Assembly (NCBI GenBank): GCA_921293015.1
Contig: OV121091.1
Coordinates: forward strand, 9,019,755 to 9,083,754
Length of the DNA: 64,000 bases
Direction of reading: 5' to 3'
Source: Phorcus lineatus
Lineage: Eukaryota; Mollusca; Gastropoda; Trochida; Trochidae
Shown piece by piece: positions 1 through 9,729 of this stretch (positions are counted from its first letter, which is position 1; each line of letters begins with the position of its first letter). The notes below the pieces were generated by a model, which worked only from the letters and a program-made list of their open reading frames with translations, had not been told where the DNA came from and did no database searches. Both the position numbers and the translations under genes were made by a program.

Positions 1-396
1 CCCTACCATCCCCAGACTAACGGTCTCACGGAGAGATTCAACCAGACGATGATAACGCAGCTGATGAAGATGGTGAATAAGGACAGCAACAACTGGGACG
101 ACTACCTCCAGCCCGTTGCCTTAGCTTACCGAACCAACGTCCAGGGATCAACGAAGATATCACCCTTCGAGCTCCTGTATGGCCAGAAGGCCCGCCTGCC
201 GATCGACCTATCTTATTCAAGCACCGAGTCCACGGAGTCCACCTGGGAACCATCCCTAGAGGCGGTTGCTGCTCGGATGAAGGAGCTGTCAGACGCTGTT
301 CCTGCCACCCGATCGGTAGCCAGGAACAATATAGAGAAGGCACAGGCGAGACAGAAACAGCGATACGGCCTGAAGCATTCATCCCCTGTTTACCAG
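1..396 (+). CDS. Ginger1 transposase, integrase core end (partial exon)
   Basis: Reading from base 1 in frame 1 gives the end of an integrase catalytic core. HPQTNGLTERFNQTM, near the start, contains the conserved final Glu of the DDE triad. It is followed by a WDDYL...AYRT block and the SPFELLYG motif typical of Gypsy-type integrases. The reading frame is open to 420, but similarity stops at residue Gln 394-396, where a GT donor follows. The first two catalytic Asp residues and the zinc finger lie before the window. The protein would cut and join transposon ends in the nucleus. The exon boundary is inferred from the exact in-phase continuation at 650. Confidence 0.8.
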
Positions 397-649
397 GTTA
401 CTACTTGCATCCTTTATTGAATCTTCGGCGTTTACTTCATTGTCATTTTATACTATCAATTTATAAGTTTCAAATTGGTGTAATTGGTAATCTATAATTA
501 ATACAGGCAAGAAAACGAAACTGTCGAAATTAAGTTTGATAAAAGCATTAAAAGCATAAGGCCAAATGTGTAATGTGTATTTCCAAGTTATAATGAACAA
601 TGGTGTCCAGTACAAGTACTAGCATCTCATGTGTTCCTTTCTACTGCAG
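397..649 (+). other. Phase-0 spliceosomal-type intron inside the Ginger1 transposase
   Basis: The donor is CAG|GTTACT at 396/397 and the acceptor is TTCTACTGCAG at 639-649. The 253-bp interval is AT-rich with in-frame stops in the upstream frame. Joining 396 to 650 keeps codon phase 0 and gives an uninterrupted integrase tail (VYQ|VDDRVTI), a position where integrases normally run straight through. Splicing is inferred, with no transcript evidence. Confidence 0.75.
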
Positions 650-1170
650 GTCGATGACAGAGTGACAATCATCAATCGTAGGAGAGAGACGAGGATGGGT
701 GACAAGCTAGCACCACGTTACTTCGGACCGTACACCATCCATGAAATCTTGGGGAAGGGAGTGTACCGATTGAGAAACGGAGAGAAGATACTGAAGAGAA
801 AATACAACGCTTCAAGCCTCAAGCAGTGGCATGATGGTGTGCCGTCCTCTGTTCCATCCGATGTTGTCGCTGCAGACACCGTTTCGACCTCTGCCGCTCC
901 TAAAGCCACCATTCCGCCCTCCGTCCTGTCCTCCGTCACCGCTTCAGCCACCGTTTCGCCCCCCGCCAACGCTCCAGTCTCCAAGCCGTCTTCTGCCGCC
1001 GTTTCAGTCACCAAACTGCCCTCTGCCGCCAATCCAGCCACGGTTCCATCCTCTGGTGCTGCTCCTGCTGGTGTTACCCTGCCATCCTCTGCCGCTGATA
1101 TCGTCACCATACCGTCATATGCCGTGCCCTACTCCGTTCCGTCCTCTACCGCCGCTACCCGTCTGATCCC
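650..1170 (+). CDS. Ginger1 transposase, GPY/F domain and low-complexity linker
   Basis: The exon starts VDDRVTIINRR and carries the GPY/F-type motif in LAPRYFGPYTIHEIL, then a chromodomain-like small beta unit ending NASSLKQWHDG. It continues as a long Ser/Pro/Ala/Val-rich linker (about 840-1150) made of imperfect PSSAA/PSAV repeats, encoded by GCCGCT/CCGTC-rich DNA that is clearly more GC-rich than the surroundings. This frame is open to a stop at 1201. The downstream protease lies one frame over, so a frameshift (or short mis-spliced intron) between about 1130 and 1170 must be assumed. Confidence 0.75.
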
Positions 1171-1740
1171 GTTGATTCATGGATTTCCGCACTTAACCTG
1201 ACACTTTCTGATAAGGATGACATAATTTCAGGACGGTGGTTGAATGATCGAGTGGTCGATGCTGCTTCTACCCTCATTCGCCAAGAAACAGGAACATCAA
1301 ACCAGACCACACTACTTTCTCAGACGGAGTTTATGCCTTCAGAGGAGACGGAACGCACAGTCCAAGTGCTGCACGACAAGGATCACTGGGTGACAGTTGC
1401 AGGGATGGACACGGGCATCATCTATGCCGATAGTCTAAAGAGGACAGTAAGCGGACATTTGAAGAAACAGATCAAGGAAATTTTTAGAAACCGACGAGAT
1501 CAACAAGGACACATCAACATCGAACTTGTCTCATGTGACCTACAGAAAAACGGGTCTGACTGCGGACTTTATGCTATAGCAAATGCCGTTGAACTTGCTT
1601 TAGAACATTCACCATCAGGTTGTGAATATCGCCATGAAGAAATGAGGAATCATTTGATCTTAATGCTAGAATCCGGTCATGTCACCCCTTTCCCCCAAAC
1701 CACAACAAGCCGTTTAAAGTCGAGATTTGTAAAATTGTAA
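1171..1740 (+). CDS. Ulp1-type (C48) cysteine protease domain of Ginger1 transposase
   Basis: Similarity to SUMO/NEDD8-type deconjugating proteases starts at about 1171 with VDSWISALNLT and the family signature ISGRWLNDRVV; the first ATG is at 1240. The catalytic set is complete: His in KDHWVTVAG (about 1385), Asp in YADSLK (about 1428), and Gln and Cys in LQKNGSDCGLY (about 1550-1570). The domain ends at a TAA at 1738. Its substrate is unknown; in Ginger1 elements this domain is fused C-terminal to the integrase. The lack of stops in about 190 codons and the intact triad suggest that this part decayed little. It is one frame off the linker upstream. Confidence 0.8.
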   Translation, partial: VDSWISALNLTLSDKDDIISGRWLNDRVVDAASTLIRQETGTSNQTTLLSQTEFMPSEETERTVQVLHDKDHWVTVAGMDTGIIYADSLKRTVSGHLKKQIKEIFRNRRDQQGHINIELVSCDLQKNGSDCGLYAIANAVELALEHSPSGCEYRHEEMRNHLILMLESGHVTPFPQTTTSRLKSRFVKL

Positions 1741-1859
1741 ATAGAATTGTGAACTGTGATGACTATTTATCTTTTGTTGTATTATTTCATAAAGTGCTTA
1801 AACATGTAAACAATTGCCTTGTGTTCTATTCTCTTACTTGAACATTATAGATGGATTCT

Positions 1860-3060
1860 CTTAATATGTTCATCAAACCAAGAATAGATTCACGCCATAC
1901 AAATATTTAAATCCAACCCAGTATAGATTCACCCACTATATGTATTTAAGAATATTACTCAATCTAGTCTCTTAGCAAGTATGGATTCACCTCTCCAATA
2001 CAAAAGTATTTCATAACAAAAAGTCATTTGTCAATACTGATGACAAGCACATTAAAGGTAGAATTATATACTGATGTCAAACATTTTTCAATATATGAGA
2101 GTAAATTATATTCTTAATAGTATATAAGTAGGTGCATCAAACCCAGTATAGATTCGCCCCCTTTAAATGTACATTGTTATGTGCACCGAACCCAGTACAG
2201 ATTCGCCCCCTTTACCTGTATATGTGTTGTGAATCAAACCCAAAATACAATCGCCCCCTCTATTGTTTATCAGTAGGTGCATCAAACCCAGAATAGATTC
2301 GCCCCCTTTAACTGTACATTGATAAGTGCATCAAAACCAGTACAGATTCGCCCCTCTATTGTATAGAAGTATGTGCATCAAACCCAGTATAGAATCGCCC
2401 CCTTTCCCTGTATATGTCATGTGCATCAAAACCAGTACAGAATCGCCCCCTTTACCTATATATGTTATGTGCATCAAACCCAGTATAGAATCGCCCCCTT
2501 TACCTGTATAGAAGTATGTGCATCAAACCCAGTACAGAATCGCCCCCTTTACCTATATATGTTATGTGCATCAAACCCAGTATAGAATCGCCCCCTTTAC
2601 CTGTATATGTTATGTGCATCAAACCCAGTACAGATTCGCCCCCTTTACCTATATATGTTATGTGCATCAAACCCAGTATAGAATCGCCCCCTTTACCTGT
2701 ATATGTTATGTGCATCAAACCCAGTACAGAATCGCCCCCTTTAACTATATATGTTATGAGCATCAAACCCAGTATAGAATCGCCCCTTTATTGTATAGAA
2801 GTATGTGCATCAAACCCAGTATAGAATCGCCCCTTTACCTGTATATGTTATGTGCATCAAACCAAGTATAGAATCACCCCCTCTAAGTATGTTCATCTAA
2901 CACAAGTTTAGAATCTCTAAACTCACATGTCAAATCAAGTATGGATTCGCTCCCCTTAACATTAAATCAAACCAAGTATAGATTCGCCCGATAGGTTTAT
3001 CTTGTAAGAATGTGCATCAAACCCAGTAGATTCAACCCCTCTAATCCATCTATATCAAAG
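1860..3060 (+). repeat. 48-bp minisatellite array inside the Ginger1 3' region
   Basis: About 16 good copies of a 47-49-bp unit run from 2132 to about 2880, with degenerate copies back to 1860 and on to 3060. The consensus is roughly gtgcatcaaacccagtayag followed by aatcgccccctttacctrta and a short AT spacer. Unit starts are visible at 2132, 2181, 2229, 2277, 2326, 2373 and onward. The period is a multiple of three, so it gives false repeat-peptide reading frames on both strands. The core is the reverse complement of motifs in the element terminus (see 3640-3779). Confidence 0.9.
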
Positions 3061-3639
3061 TATAGATATGGCAAATAAAATGTATCTAAGTATTAAGTGT
3101 GGAGTAAGGATCCATAACATTTACATTAAACAGTACCAGATTTAACCAGTTATACATGTAATCCCTTTTCTATTAAGTACAATTTAGACTTCATCACTCA
3201 GTATCAGCGTTCCAAGTGACAAAATTATCTGCATAAAAACTGTTTATTGTAAAAGTCTAAACGTTTTGCAATGCATGCTTACTACTTGATAAAGTGGAAA
3301 TATAGCTAGATGTGCACTCAACCAGTCGCAAGGGAGTTTACCGCAAACATTTTAAATGCAACAAATGCCAAATCCGTTACAAATCCCCACTTTTAGTGTA
3401 CAAAAATACAAGTTCACCTTGGGTCTTATTGATAATTCAATTATATGATTACATGTATCTATGTTATCCAATAAACTGATTGTTTTTCACATCTCCCCTT
3501 TTACGGGAATATAATTAGGTTTACTGGAATCGCTGCAATAACTCCGATAATATTCGTTATCAAGCATTAAACAATACATTATATATATCTAACTCCCCTT
3601 TCATGCAATTAAAGATGTAAAAAGTATTTTAAAAGTATA

Positions 3640-3779
3640 TTTGGAGGGGGGCGAATCTATTCTGGGGGGAGATTTTATTTCGTGGAGGGGGGCGATTTTA
3701 TACTGAGGGGGGCGGTTTTGTACCGGTACAAAATCGCCGGGGGGAGATTTTATACCGGCGGCGGTTTTATTTCGTGACA
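3640..3779 (+). repeat. Ginger1 right terminal region with G-rich subterminal motifs
   Basis: The last ~140 bp contain at least four copies of a gggggcgatttta-like motif with alternating spacing. They also contain an 18-bp perfect palindrome centred on CCGG (3716-3733) and the terminal sequence ending TTTCGTGACA at 3779. As the reverse complement, the terminus starts TGTCACGAAATAAAACCGCC, a TG...CA-type end as in Gypsy-like integrase substrates. These motifs are plausible transposase binding sites; that role is inferred. Confidence 0.7.
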
Positions 3780-3783
3780 CCGG
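3780..3783. other. Candidate CCGG target-site duplication
   Basis: CCGG directly abuts the inferred Ginger1 end. Ginger1 elements are reported to duplicate CCGG or CCGT. The partner copy would be at the left end outside the window. Confidence 0.55.
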
Positions 3784-4600
3784 CCTCTGGTGGGTGACTG
3801 TGTCTGTGTTTGCCTTCTGTGTAACTGTCTGAGGCGGAACAGGTCTCCTTATTTCTTACACTACAGATTTCTGTCCAGCCGTTTTCTGTAATTAACAAGT
3901 GCAGATTGTGCCCATGGTAACCAGGAAAGCATAAAAATGATTGTCACTGTAAGAAAAGGCGCTATTGTGGCATATTATGACTATTGACAAATGCTTATAC
4001 TATTTCAAAGTAACTGTTGAGTTTTATGAATATTTCAAAGTAACTGTTGAGTTTTATCTCGTTATTTGCGCGAATCACATATGAGACACCACACTAGTCT
4101 ACTAATTTTGAGTCTACACGCGCTGATTAACAACTTGTTTTTATAGCAATAACCTGTTTTAATTGAACCTATCCTTTACTACTTACTAAGCATTTCGATA
4201 TTACTATTTACCATTATATTTTTGTATAACCAATTCATTCATCACATATTATACAATATAAATCAATCCATATTCTTCAATTCTTTATTTCTTTTTTTAA
4301 GTATCTAAACAGTTGGTATCTACGTCTTTAAGATTTCTATTTCCCAAAATAGCACCGAATTATTTCATACTGCTGTGGAATGAAACAGGAATAAACATGC
4401 CACGTTGAATATACAGTACACGCATCTTCAACCCATTAAAACGACATAGGTAGTAACTTTTCCCTGAAACATCAATGAAAGTATATAATAATGATTAAAA
4501 TTATGGTAATATAATATATAAATATATCAATGAATATGTTAAATCAACGACATTATTCCCAAAGTAATTTGTTATGATGAATAAAAGAAATGAAAAAATT
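3784..4600. other. No gene seen; short tandem duplication
   Basis: AT-rich sequence without coding potential. A ~28-bp direct tandem duplication (core tttcaaagtaactgttgagt) occurs at about 4002-4056. Nothing else recognised. Confidence 0.6.
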
Positions 4601-4601
4601 T

Positions 4602-4755
4602 GGTTCCGTTTCATCTTGTCCTTGGGTCCGTTTTCGCCTTCTATGGTTCCGTTTTCGCCAGTAAAAAACGGTGCCGTTTTCGCCAATTTGGTTCCGTTTT
4701 CGCCAAAGCAGTTAGGTGCCGTTTTTTCACGGTTCCGTTTTAGCCATAACCCCCC
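4602..4755 (+). repeat. Cluster of seven GGTTCCGTTTTCGCC repeats
   Basis: Copies start near 4602, 4624, 4645, 4670, 4690, 4715 and 4731, spaced 16-25 bp, with variants GGTGCCGTTTTCGCC and a final GGTTCCGTTTTAGCC followed by a C-run. The open frame across them is a repeat artefact. The density resembles subterminal transposase-site clusters, but no matching second end was found. Confidence 0.8.
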
Positions 4756-5208
4756 TCAAGTGCATACAGATTTGTTTATATGTATATATGATTGTTTATA
4801 TATTTATGTGTGTGTGCGTTTGTAATAATTGAATAGATTTATTTTTCATTTTTATTTTGTGTGATAAAGTTTTGCACAAACTATATGTGATCTATGATAT
4901 ACTACCTAAAGCGAATTCATTTACAATACATACACTAATGTAATACCGTAATTAGGCAAGTTGATATGTGTACTGACCAACAGGTGTGATGAGTGTGCAT
5001 TCAAGTGTGACAATTGGTGCTGAATAGTGAACCTTACATTGGTTAATTCTGAAAATATTTTGAATAAATTTTAATACGAAATGACCCCTTGAATTCTGAT
5101 TCCGATTAAAAAATTTTTTTCTAAAAATTGTATGTCAATTTAAATCTCATCATCAAAACATTTAAACCTGACTTTGTCACCTTTGGCTAACAAACTTTCA
5201 CAAAGACA
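4756..5208. other. No gene seen
   Basis: AT-rich sequence with TATA/TGTG runs (about 4780-4820). No coding or repeat structure recognised before the duplicated block starts. Confidence 0.5.
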
Positions 5209-6100
5209 TGTTTTAAGAGTGTAGAACTCAACAGTTCTTTTCTTTATAAATGCAAATGGCCTTTGTATGACAATATCATGTAAACAATATGTTAAAGTTG
5301 TCAAAGATGCATTGTGTGGTTGCTTCAGACAACGTTTTGACAAAAGCTTACTTAACTTACAAAAACTTCATATTTCTCAACTACATTCCTACATCGCTAT
5401 AAGGAGAGGATCCGGTATGGTATCCGTCTCCGGATCCTAGTATTCTTATCTACTTAGGATCCGTTAGGGAATCCGGTGGTGTCCGTCCGGATCTAGGATC
5501 CGGTGAGGGATCCGGCTCCGGATCCCCGTATTCTAATCTACTGGGGATCCGGCAAGGGATCCGGCGGTGTCCGGCCGGATCCCGGATCCGGTGAGGGATC
5601 CGGCAACGGATCCCAGTATACCATTGTTGCGAGGATCCGGAGGATCCGCAAGGGATCCGGCTAACGGATTCAGGGTATATCCACCCTGTGAAAGACACGT
5701 TTTAAGAGTTTAGAACTCAATAGTTCTTTTTCTTAATAAATGCAAATGGCCTTTATATGACAATATCATGTAAACAATATGTTAAAGTTGTCAAAGATGT
5801 ATTGTGTAGTGGTTGCTTCAGACAACGTTTTGACAAAAGCTTACTTAACTTACAAAAACTTCATATTTCTAAACTACATTCCTACATCGCTATAAGGAGA
5901 GGATCCGGTATGGTATCCGTCTCCGGATCCTAGTATTCTTATCTACTTAGGATCCGGTAGAGAATCCGGTGGTGTCCGTCCGGATCTAGGATCCGTTAAG
6001 GTATCAGTCGCCCGATCCCAGTATACCATTTTTGATAGGATCCGGACGATCCGTCAAGGGAACCGGCAAACGGATTCAGGGTATATCCACCCTGTGACTG
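5209..6100 (+). repeat. ~490-bp tandem duplication with GGATCC-rich core
   Basis: Unit A (about 5209-5698) and unit B (about 5699-6100) share a near-identical 200-bp AT-rich stretch, then a run of GGATCCGG-type words ending with acggattcagggtatatcca. The offset grows from 490 to 493 bp along the unit. Unit B has a shorter GGATCC core. The GGATCC words form many overlapping palindromes spaced about 10-30 bp. The block starts exactly where the LINE coding similarity on the minus strand stops (about 6095). Confidence 0.85.
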
Positions 6101-7000
6101 TGAGGGGACACTGACAGGAATACACACGGGGGTCTTCCCTTTTAAAAGATATGAATGGGTGAGAAAGGTGTGTCCAATGCGACATCGTCGCAAGACACAC
6201 GCTTCCTGACGGGTAAAAGAAGATAGAGATTTATATACTAAATGAGGTTGTATTATATGAAGTTTATGTGATGTTGTTGGTTTCATTGGGATCGCAAACG
6301 CTGTTTTATGCGAGGTTTGATACAAGGTTTGGAATCTGTATATGGAACTTCAGTTTGTGAGATATGTTTGAAGTTAGAGCTGACTTAGCTGCTGGATCAG
6401 CTTTATTGTTGCCTCTTATTCCCATATGGCTGGGAAGCCAGCAAATGACGACGTCGCATTTCTCAATGTATTGTGAATGGTGAAAATATCCTTAATATGG
6501 GGTGATCACTTTTGCAGTTTTTGATAGCCTGAAGTAATGGTAGAGAGTCAGAAAAAAGAATGTTATTATTAGCAGTAGGATTTTTTATATGCTGAATATG
6601 CTGCCATCATGCAGCCTTGAAGCATAAGTTGTTGAAGGTGTTACAGTTGTTATTGCAGCTGCAACGGTCTCACCATCCTTATAACCATCAGTATAAACTG
6701 GTTTGTAATCAGAATAAAAATCACGGAGTTCATTGAAAGCCTGTATTAGCTGATTGGTTTCAGATTATTATGAGTGGTTAAGCTGAGATAACACAGGGCT
6801 TGACCAATTGCCATGGTTGAGTGACCAGCAAACCGTCTTCTGCTATAGTTGTGGGGTTGATATCCGAATCTTCGACATGTTTTTGAATACAAACACCGAG
6901 AGGGTTTTGAAGTATACAACTGCTGGTATTCAGGATGAAATACGTGGTTATAAGCTGAATTTGAAGGATTGGATTTGAGTTTATTTATATATTGAAGTGC
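6100..7000 (-). pseudogene. LINE RNase H and C-terminal tail, decayed
   Basis: RNase H motifs are readable in broken frames: VYTDGYKDG (about 6700-6670), FFSDSLPLLQAIKNC (about 6565-6520) and a VVICWLPSHMGIRGN-like block (about 6450-6400). The tail RRCRIGHTFLTHSYLL (about 6190-6140) is the usual post-RNase H segment, with the start of a C-x-C knuckle just before the GGATCC duplication cuts it off at about 6095. Confidence 0.75.
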
Positions 7001-7099
7001 TAACTTGATTCACCAATCTCCAAGAGATGGCTCATCAGCCTCGACGTAAGGACTTTCAACAGGAGATGTTCTGAAGGCCCCAAGACAAAGCCTGAGACA

Positions 7100-8830
7100 C
7101 TGGTGGGGGATTGTATCTAGCATTTTGATTTTGATTTTGAGAGCCGGGGATCCATAAATAATGGATCCATAATCAAGTTTTGAGCGGATAAGTGATCGAT
7201 AGAGAGGAAGAAGAGTTCATCTCCATCCCATTTAGCATTTGACATGACCTTTAAAAGGTCTAAAGATTTTAAACATTTAGATATGTGGGATAAAGGAGAG
7301 GTTACTGTCAAAAGTGAGACCAAGAAATTTGGCCTCTGTCACGATTTTGATCGGAGTCTTATCCAGAAAAAGCTCTGGATCTTTGTGCATTTTGCTCAGA
7401 TTGCAGAATGCACAGGAGATGTTTTAGCTTTTGAAAATTTAAAGCCGTTTTCTAACGACCATTTATGATTTTGTTTAAACAAAGCTGCAATTGCCGCTCA
7501 ATTGATGGCATATTTTTGCCTCTGCAAGCGACTCCAAAGTCGTCAACAAAAAGAGAACCATCAGTATGATCATTTAAAGATTTGGCCAAACTATTTATTT
7601 TAATGCTAAATAATGTGACAGATAAAATGCTTCCTTGTGGAACACCCATTTCCTGATTAAAGAAATCTGATATGGTAGAACCCACTCGGACTTTAAATTT
7701 GTGATCATGTAAAAAGTTGGATATAAATTCTGGCATACGACCTCGCATACCAAATTCAAATAGATCCTTTAAGATGCCATGCTTCCAAGTCGTGTCCTAT
7801 GCTTTTTCTAAATCAAAAAAGATCGACACGGGATGTTGTTTGTTGATAAATGCATCTCTAGTAAAAGATTCTAAACAAACCAGATGATCAGTAGTACTAC
7901 ATTGTTTATGGAAGTCACATTGGATATCTGTAAGTAATTTGTTGGTTTTCAAGTACCAAACCAGACGATCATTGATCATCCGTTCCATAGTTTTAATTAC
8001 ACAACTTGTTAAGGCTATTGGGCGGTAGTTTGAAGGATCTGTGTTATCCTTCCCGGGTTTAGGAATGGGAACTATGGTGGCATTATGCCAACAAGGTGGA
8101 AAATCACCAGATTCCCATATATTAGTTTATACATCGAGTAAAATTTGGAGGCAAGGATCTGGAAGATGTTTTAAAAGTTGATAATGGATATCATTTGCTG
8201 TATCATGCGCTTTAAAAAGTGATGTTTTAAGTTCTGAAAGGGAGAAGTGTTCATTATGATTTTCTCCAATATATGAATTACAATTAAGTGGTTGTTTTTC
8301 CTGTACCTTTTGATATTTTTGGAATTCAGGTACATAATTTACTGATGATGAATTTTTAGAGATTGTTTCAGCCAACAAATTGGCAATATCAGTTTTAGAT
8401 GCCAGAAGGTCACCTTTGACCTTAAGATGTTTTATTGATGATTTGGAGAATTTCCCTTTAATTTTACTTATCATATTTCAGACTTTGCTCATAGGCGTTC
8501 GGGAATTAATTTTACTGACTCACCAAGATTTACGCTTTTCCTGATTTACAGTGAAGCAAGCCTTAGCCCGAGCTTTGCGACAGCCATCAAGATTGCCTGG
8601 GGTTGGATATTTGTTGAACCTGCGTTCAGCCTTTTGAATATCTTGCATGCATTCATGATTAAACCATGGCTTAACAATAGTGAGTTTGAGGTGGAATTAG
8701 GAATAGTTTTCTCAGCAGTTTCCACAAGTTTATCTGAAAACGTTTGGATGGGGTCTTCAGATTGTCATAATGATTCATATTTTACATTTTCCATGCAAAG
8801 GGATGAACATTTTTCCCAATCTGCTTTACT
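7100..8830 (-). pseudogene. LINE ORF2 reverse transcriptase, decayed
   Basis: Fragments in several frames form one RT on the minus strand: a linker with WEKCSSLC (about 8815), a thumb-proximal PIPKPGKDNTDPSNYRPIAL block (about 8070-8010), IFFDLEKA (about 7800), MGVPQGSILS (about 7660-7630) and the catalytic FVDDF (about 7550-7533), where Phe replaces the more usual Tyr. At least four frameshifts or stops separate them. It would have copied the element's RNA at the nicked target. Confidence 0.8.
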
Positions 8831-9290
8831 TTACTTCCAATGAGGATTGTGTTCTTCAGGAGAAGATAGGACAGTTTCCAATACTATTGGAAAGTGATCA
8901 CTCCCACACATATACTCATGCACTGACAAAATAAAGTCAGTTATAGATAAGTCAATTGCAGAATATGTTCCTGAAGCAAGATGTAAATACGTATTGGTCC
9001 CATCATTAAATAATGAAAGACCCTTATTGCCATGAAAATCTATCTTTTTGCCCTTGTCATTGGTAGAATTACTTCCCCACAAGGGAGTATTGCTATTAAC
9101 GTCACCAAGAATAACAAATGGTTTGGGGAGTTGGTGAACAAGATCGTGAAGATCTTTTAGTCTAAGGTTATCTGAAGGTGGAATATATATTGAACATAAT
9201 GTAAGAGTTTTGAATAAGCTAAGCTGTACAGCTACAGCTTGCAGTTTTGTTTTAAGGGGAATTTTACTGTGAATCACTCCTTGTATTTTC
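8831..9290 (-). pseudogene. LINE ORF2 endonuclease domain, C-terminal half
   Basis: The open frame 9277-8831 holds SIYIPPSDN, the active-site strand FVILGDVNSNTPLWGS, the SGTYSAIDLS block and a final SDHFPIVLE with the catalytic Asp-His. These are hallmarks of AP-endonuclease-like domains that nick the target DNA in LINE retrotransposition. The N-terminal Asn/Glu strands are missing (see the ~1-kb deletion). Confidence 0.8.
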
Positions 9291-9660
9291 CTTATCCTTG
9301 AATGTGAATCTCTTCACATGTGTTACGCCTTGTGATTTGAGCTCTGCCAAAAGCTCATTCTCGAACATATCAGACAGTCAGACAGTCACGAACAATGCCC
9401 TTGCAGGTGTTGAGAGAACAGTGAGGGGCGACTTTGACAGCCACCCCAGGTTTTAGGTGTCTCGCCACTGCCTCTCCCCACCTACCACGGAGTCCAACAA
9501 GGTGATGCTGAATGTCTGTAGACCTCCACCAGATCAACACAAGGGCTACAGTACTGGCACACTGCAATACAAGCGTTGCCAATGCTCTACTGGAGTGACC
9601 AATTGGCCACCGCCTATTTGGTGTAGTAAAGAAAAATTTTGTTGAAATTTGTATTTGAAA
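9290..9660 (-). pseudogene. LINE ORF1 (nucleic-acid-binding, gag-like) fragment
   Basis: Read on the minus strand, the segment near 9440-9300 encodes a block of the type CKGIVRDCLTV ... ELLAELKSQGVTHVKRF, with one frame change near 9365. This matches the RRM-like region that precedes zinc knuckles in I/Nimb-type ORF1 proteins. No zinc knuckle follows, because the sequence jumps into endonuclease. Assignment rests on motif shape only. Confidence 0.5.
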
Positions 9661-9729
9661 AGAAATAGTTGGAGATTGAAAAAGAATAGGTTTGAGAAAG
9701 AGGAAAAAGATTGATTGAGAAGTGTTCAA

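Larger units (their letters stand above)
1..3779 (+). mobile_element. Ginger1-type DNA transposon, 3' part (left end outside window)
   Basis: The window opens inside a Gypsy-integrase-like transposase. Next come a GPY/F module, a Ulp1-type protease, a 48-bp repeat array and a G-rich terminus. Ginger1 transposases are known for a Gypsy-like integrase with GPY/F plus a C-terminal OTU or Ulp1 protease, and for CCGG- or CCGT-specific target duplications. Here the last bases read TTTCGTGACA and are followed at once by CCGG (3780-3783), as expected. No reverse transcriptase, protease or LTR is visible, which argues against a Gypsy retrotransposon. The left end cannot be seen, so element length and the second TSD copy are unverified. 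Confidence 0.8.

Noticed and set aside
38..382. Minus-strand open frame of 114 codons over the integrase exon
   Set aside because: Shadow of the plus-strand integrase frame, no family resemblance.
718..1166. Open frames in the other frames and strand of the linker (Pro/Leu- or Ala/Glu-rich)
   Set aside because: Produced by the GCC/TCC repeat composition of the true linker.
1..1740. Gypsy/ERV retrotransposon
   Set aside because: No RT, protease, RNase H or LTR; Ulp1 domain plus intron plus CCGG-flanked TGTCACG-type end fit Ginger1 better.
2326..2871. Repeat-peptide proteins (MCIKPSTESPPLP-type) on both strands
   Set aside because: The 48-bp period is a multiple of three, so any frame stays open; no start context or conservation.
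2132..2880. CRISPR-like array
   Set aside because: Eukaryotic context; spacers are themselves repeated AT-rich variants, and the units belong to the transposon.
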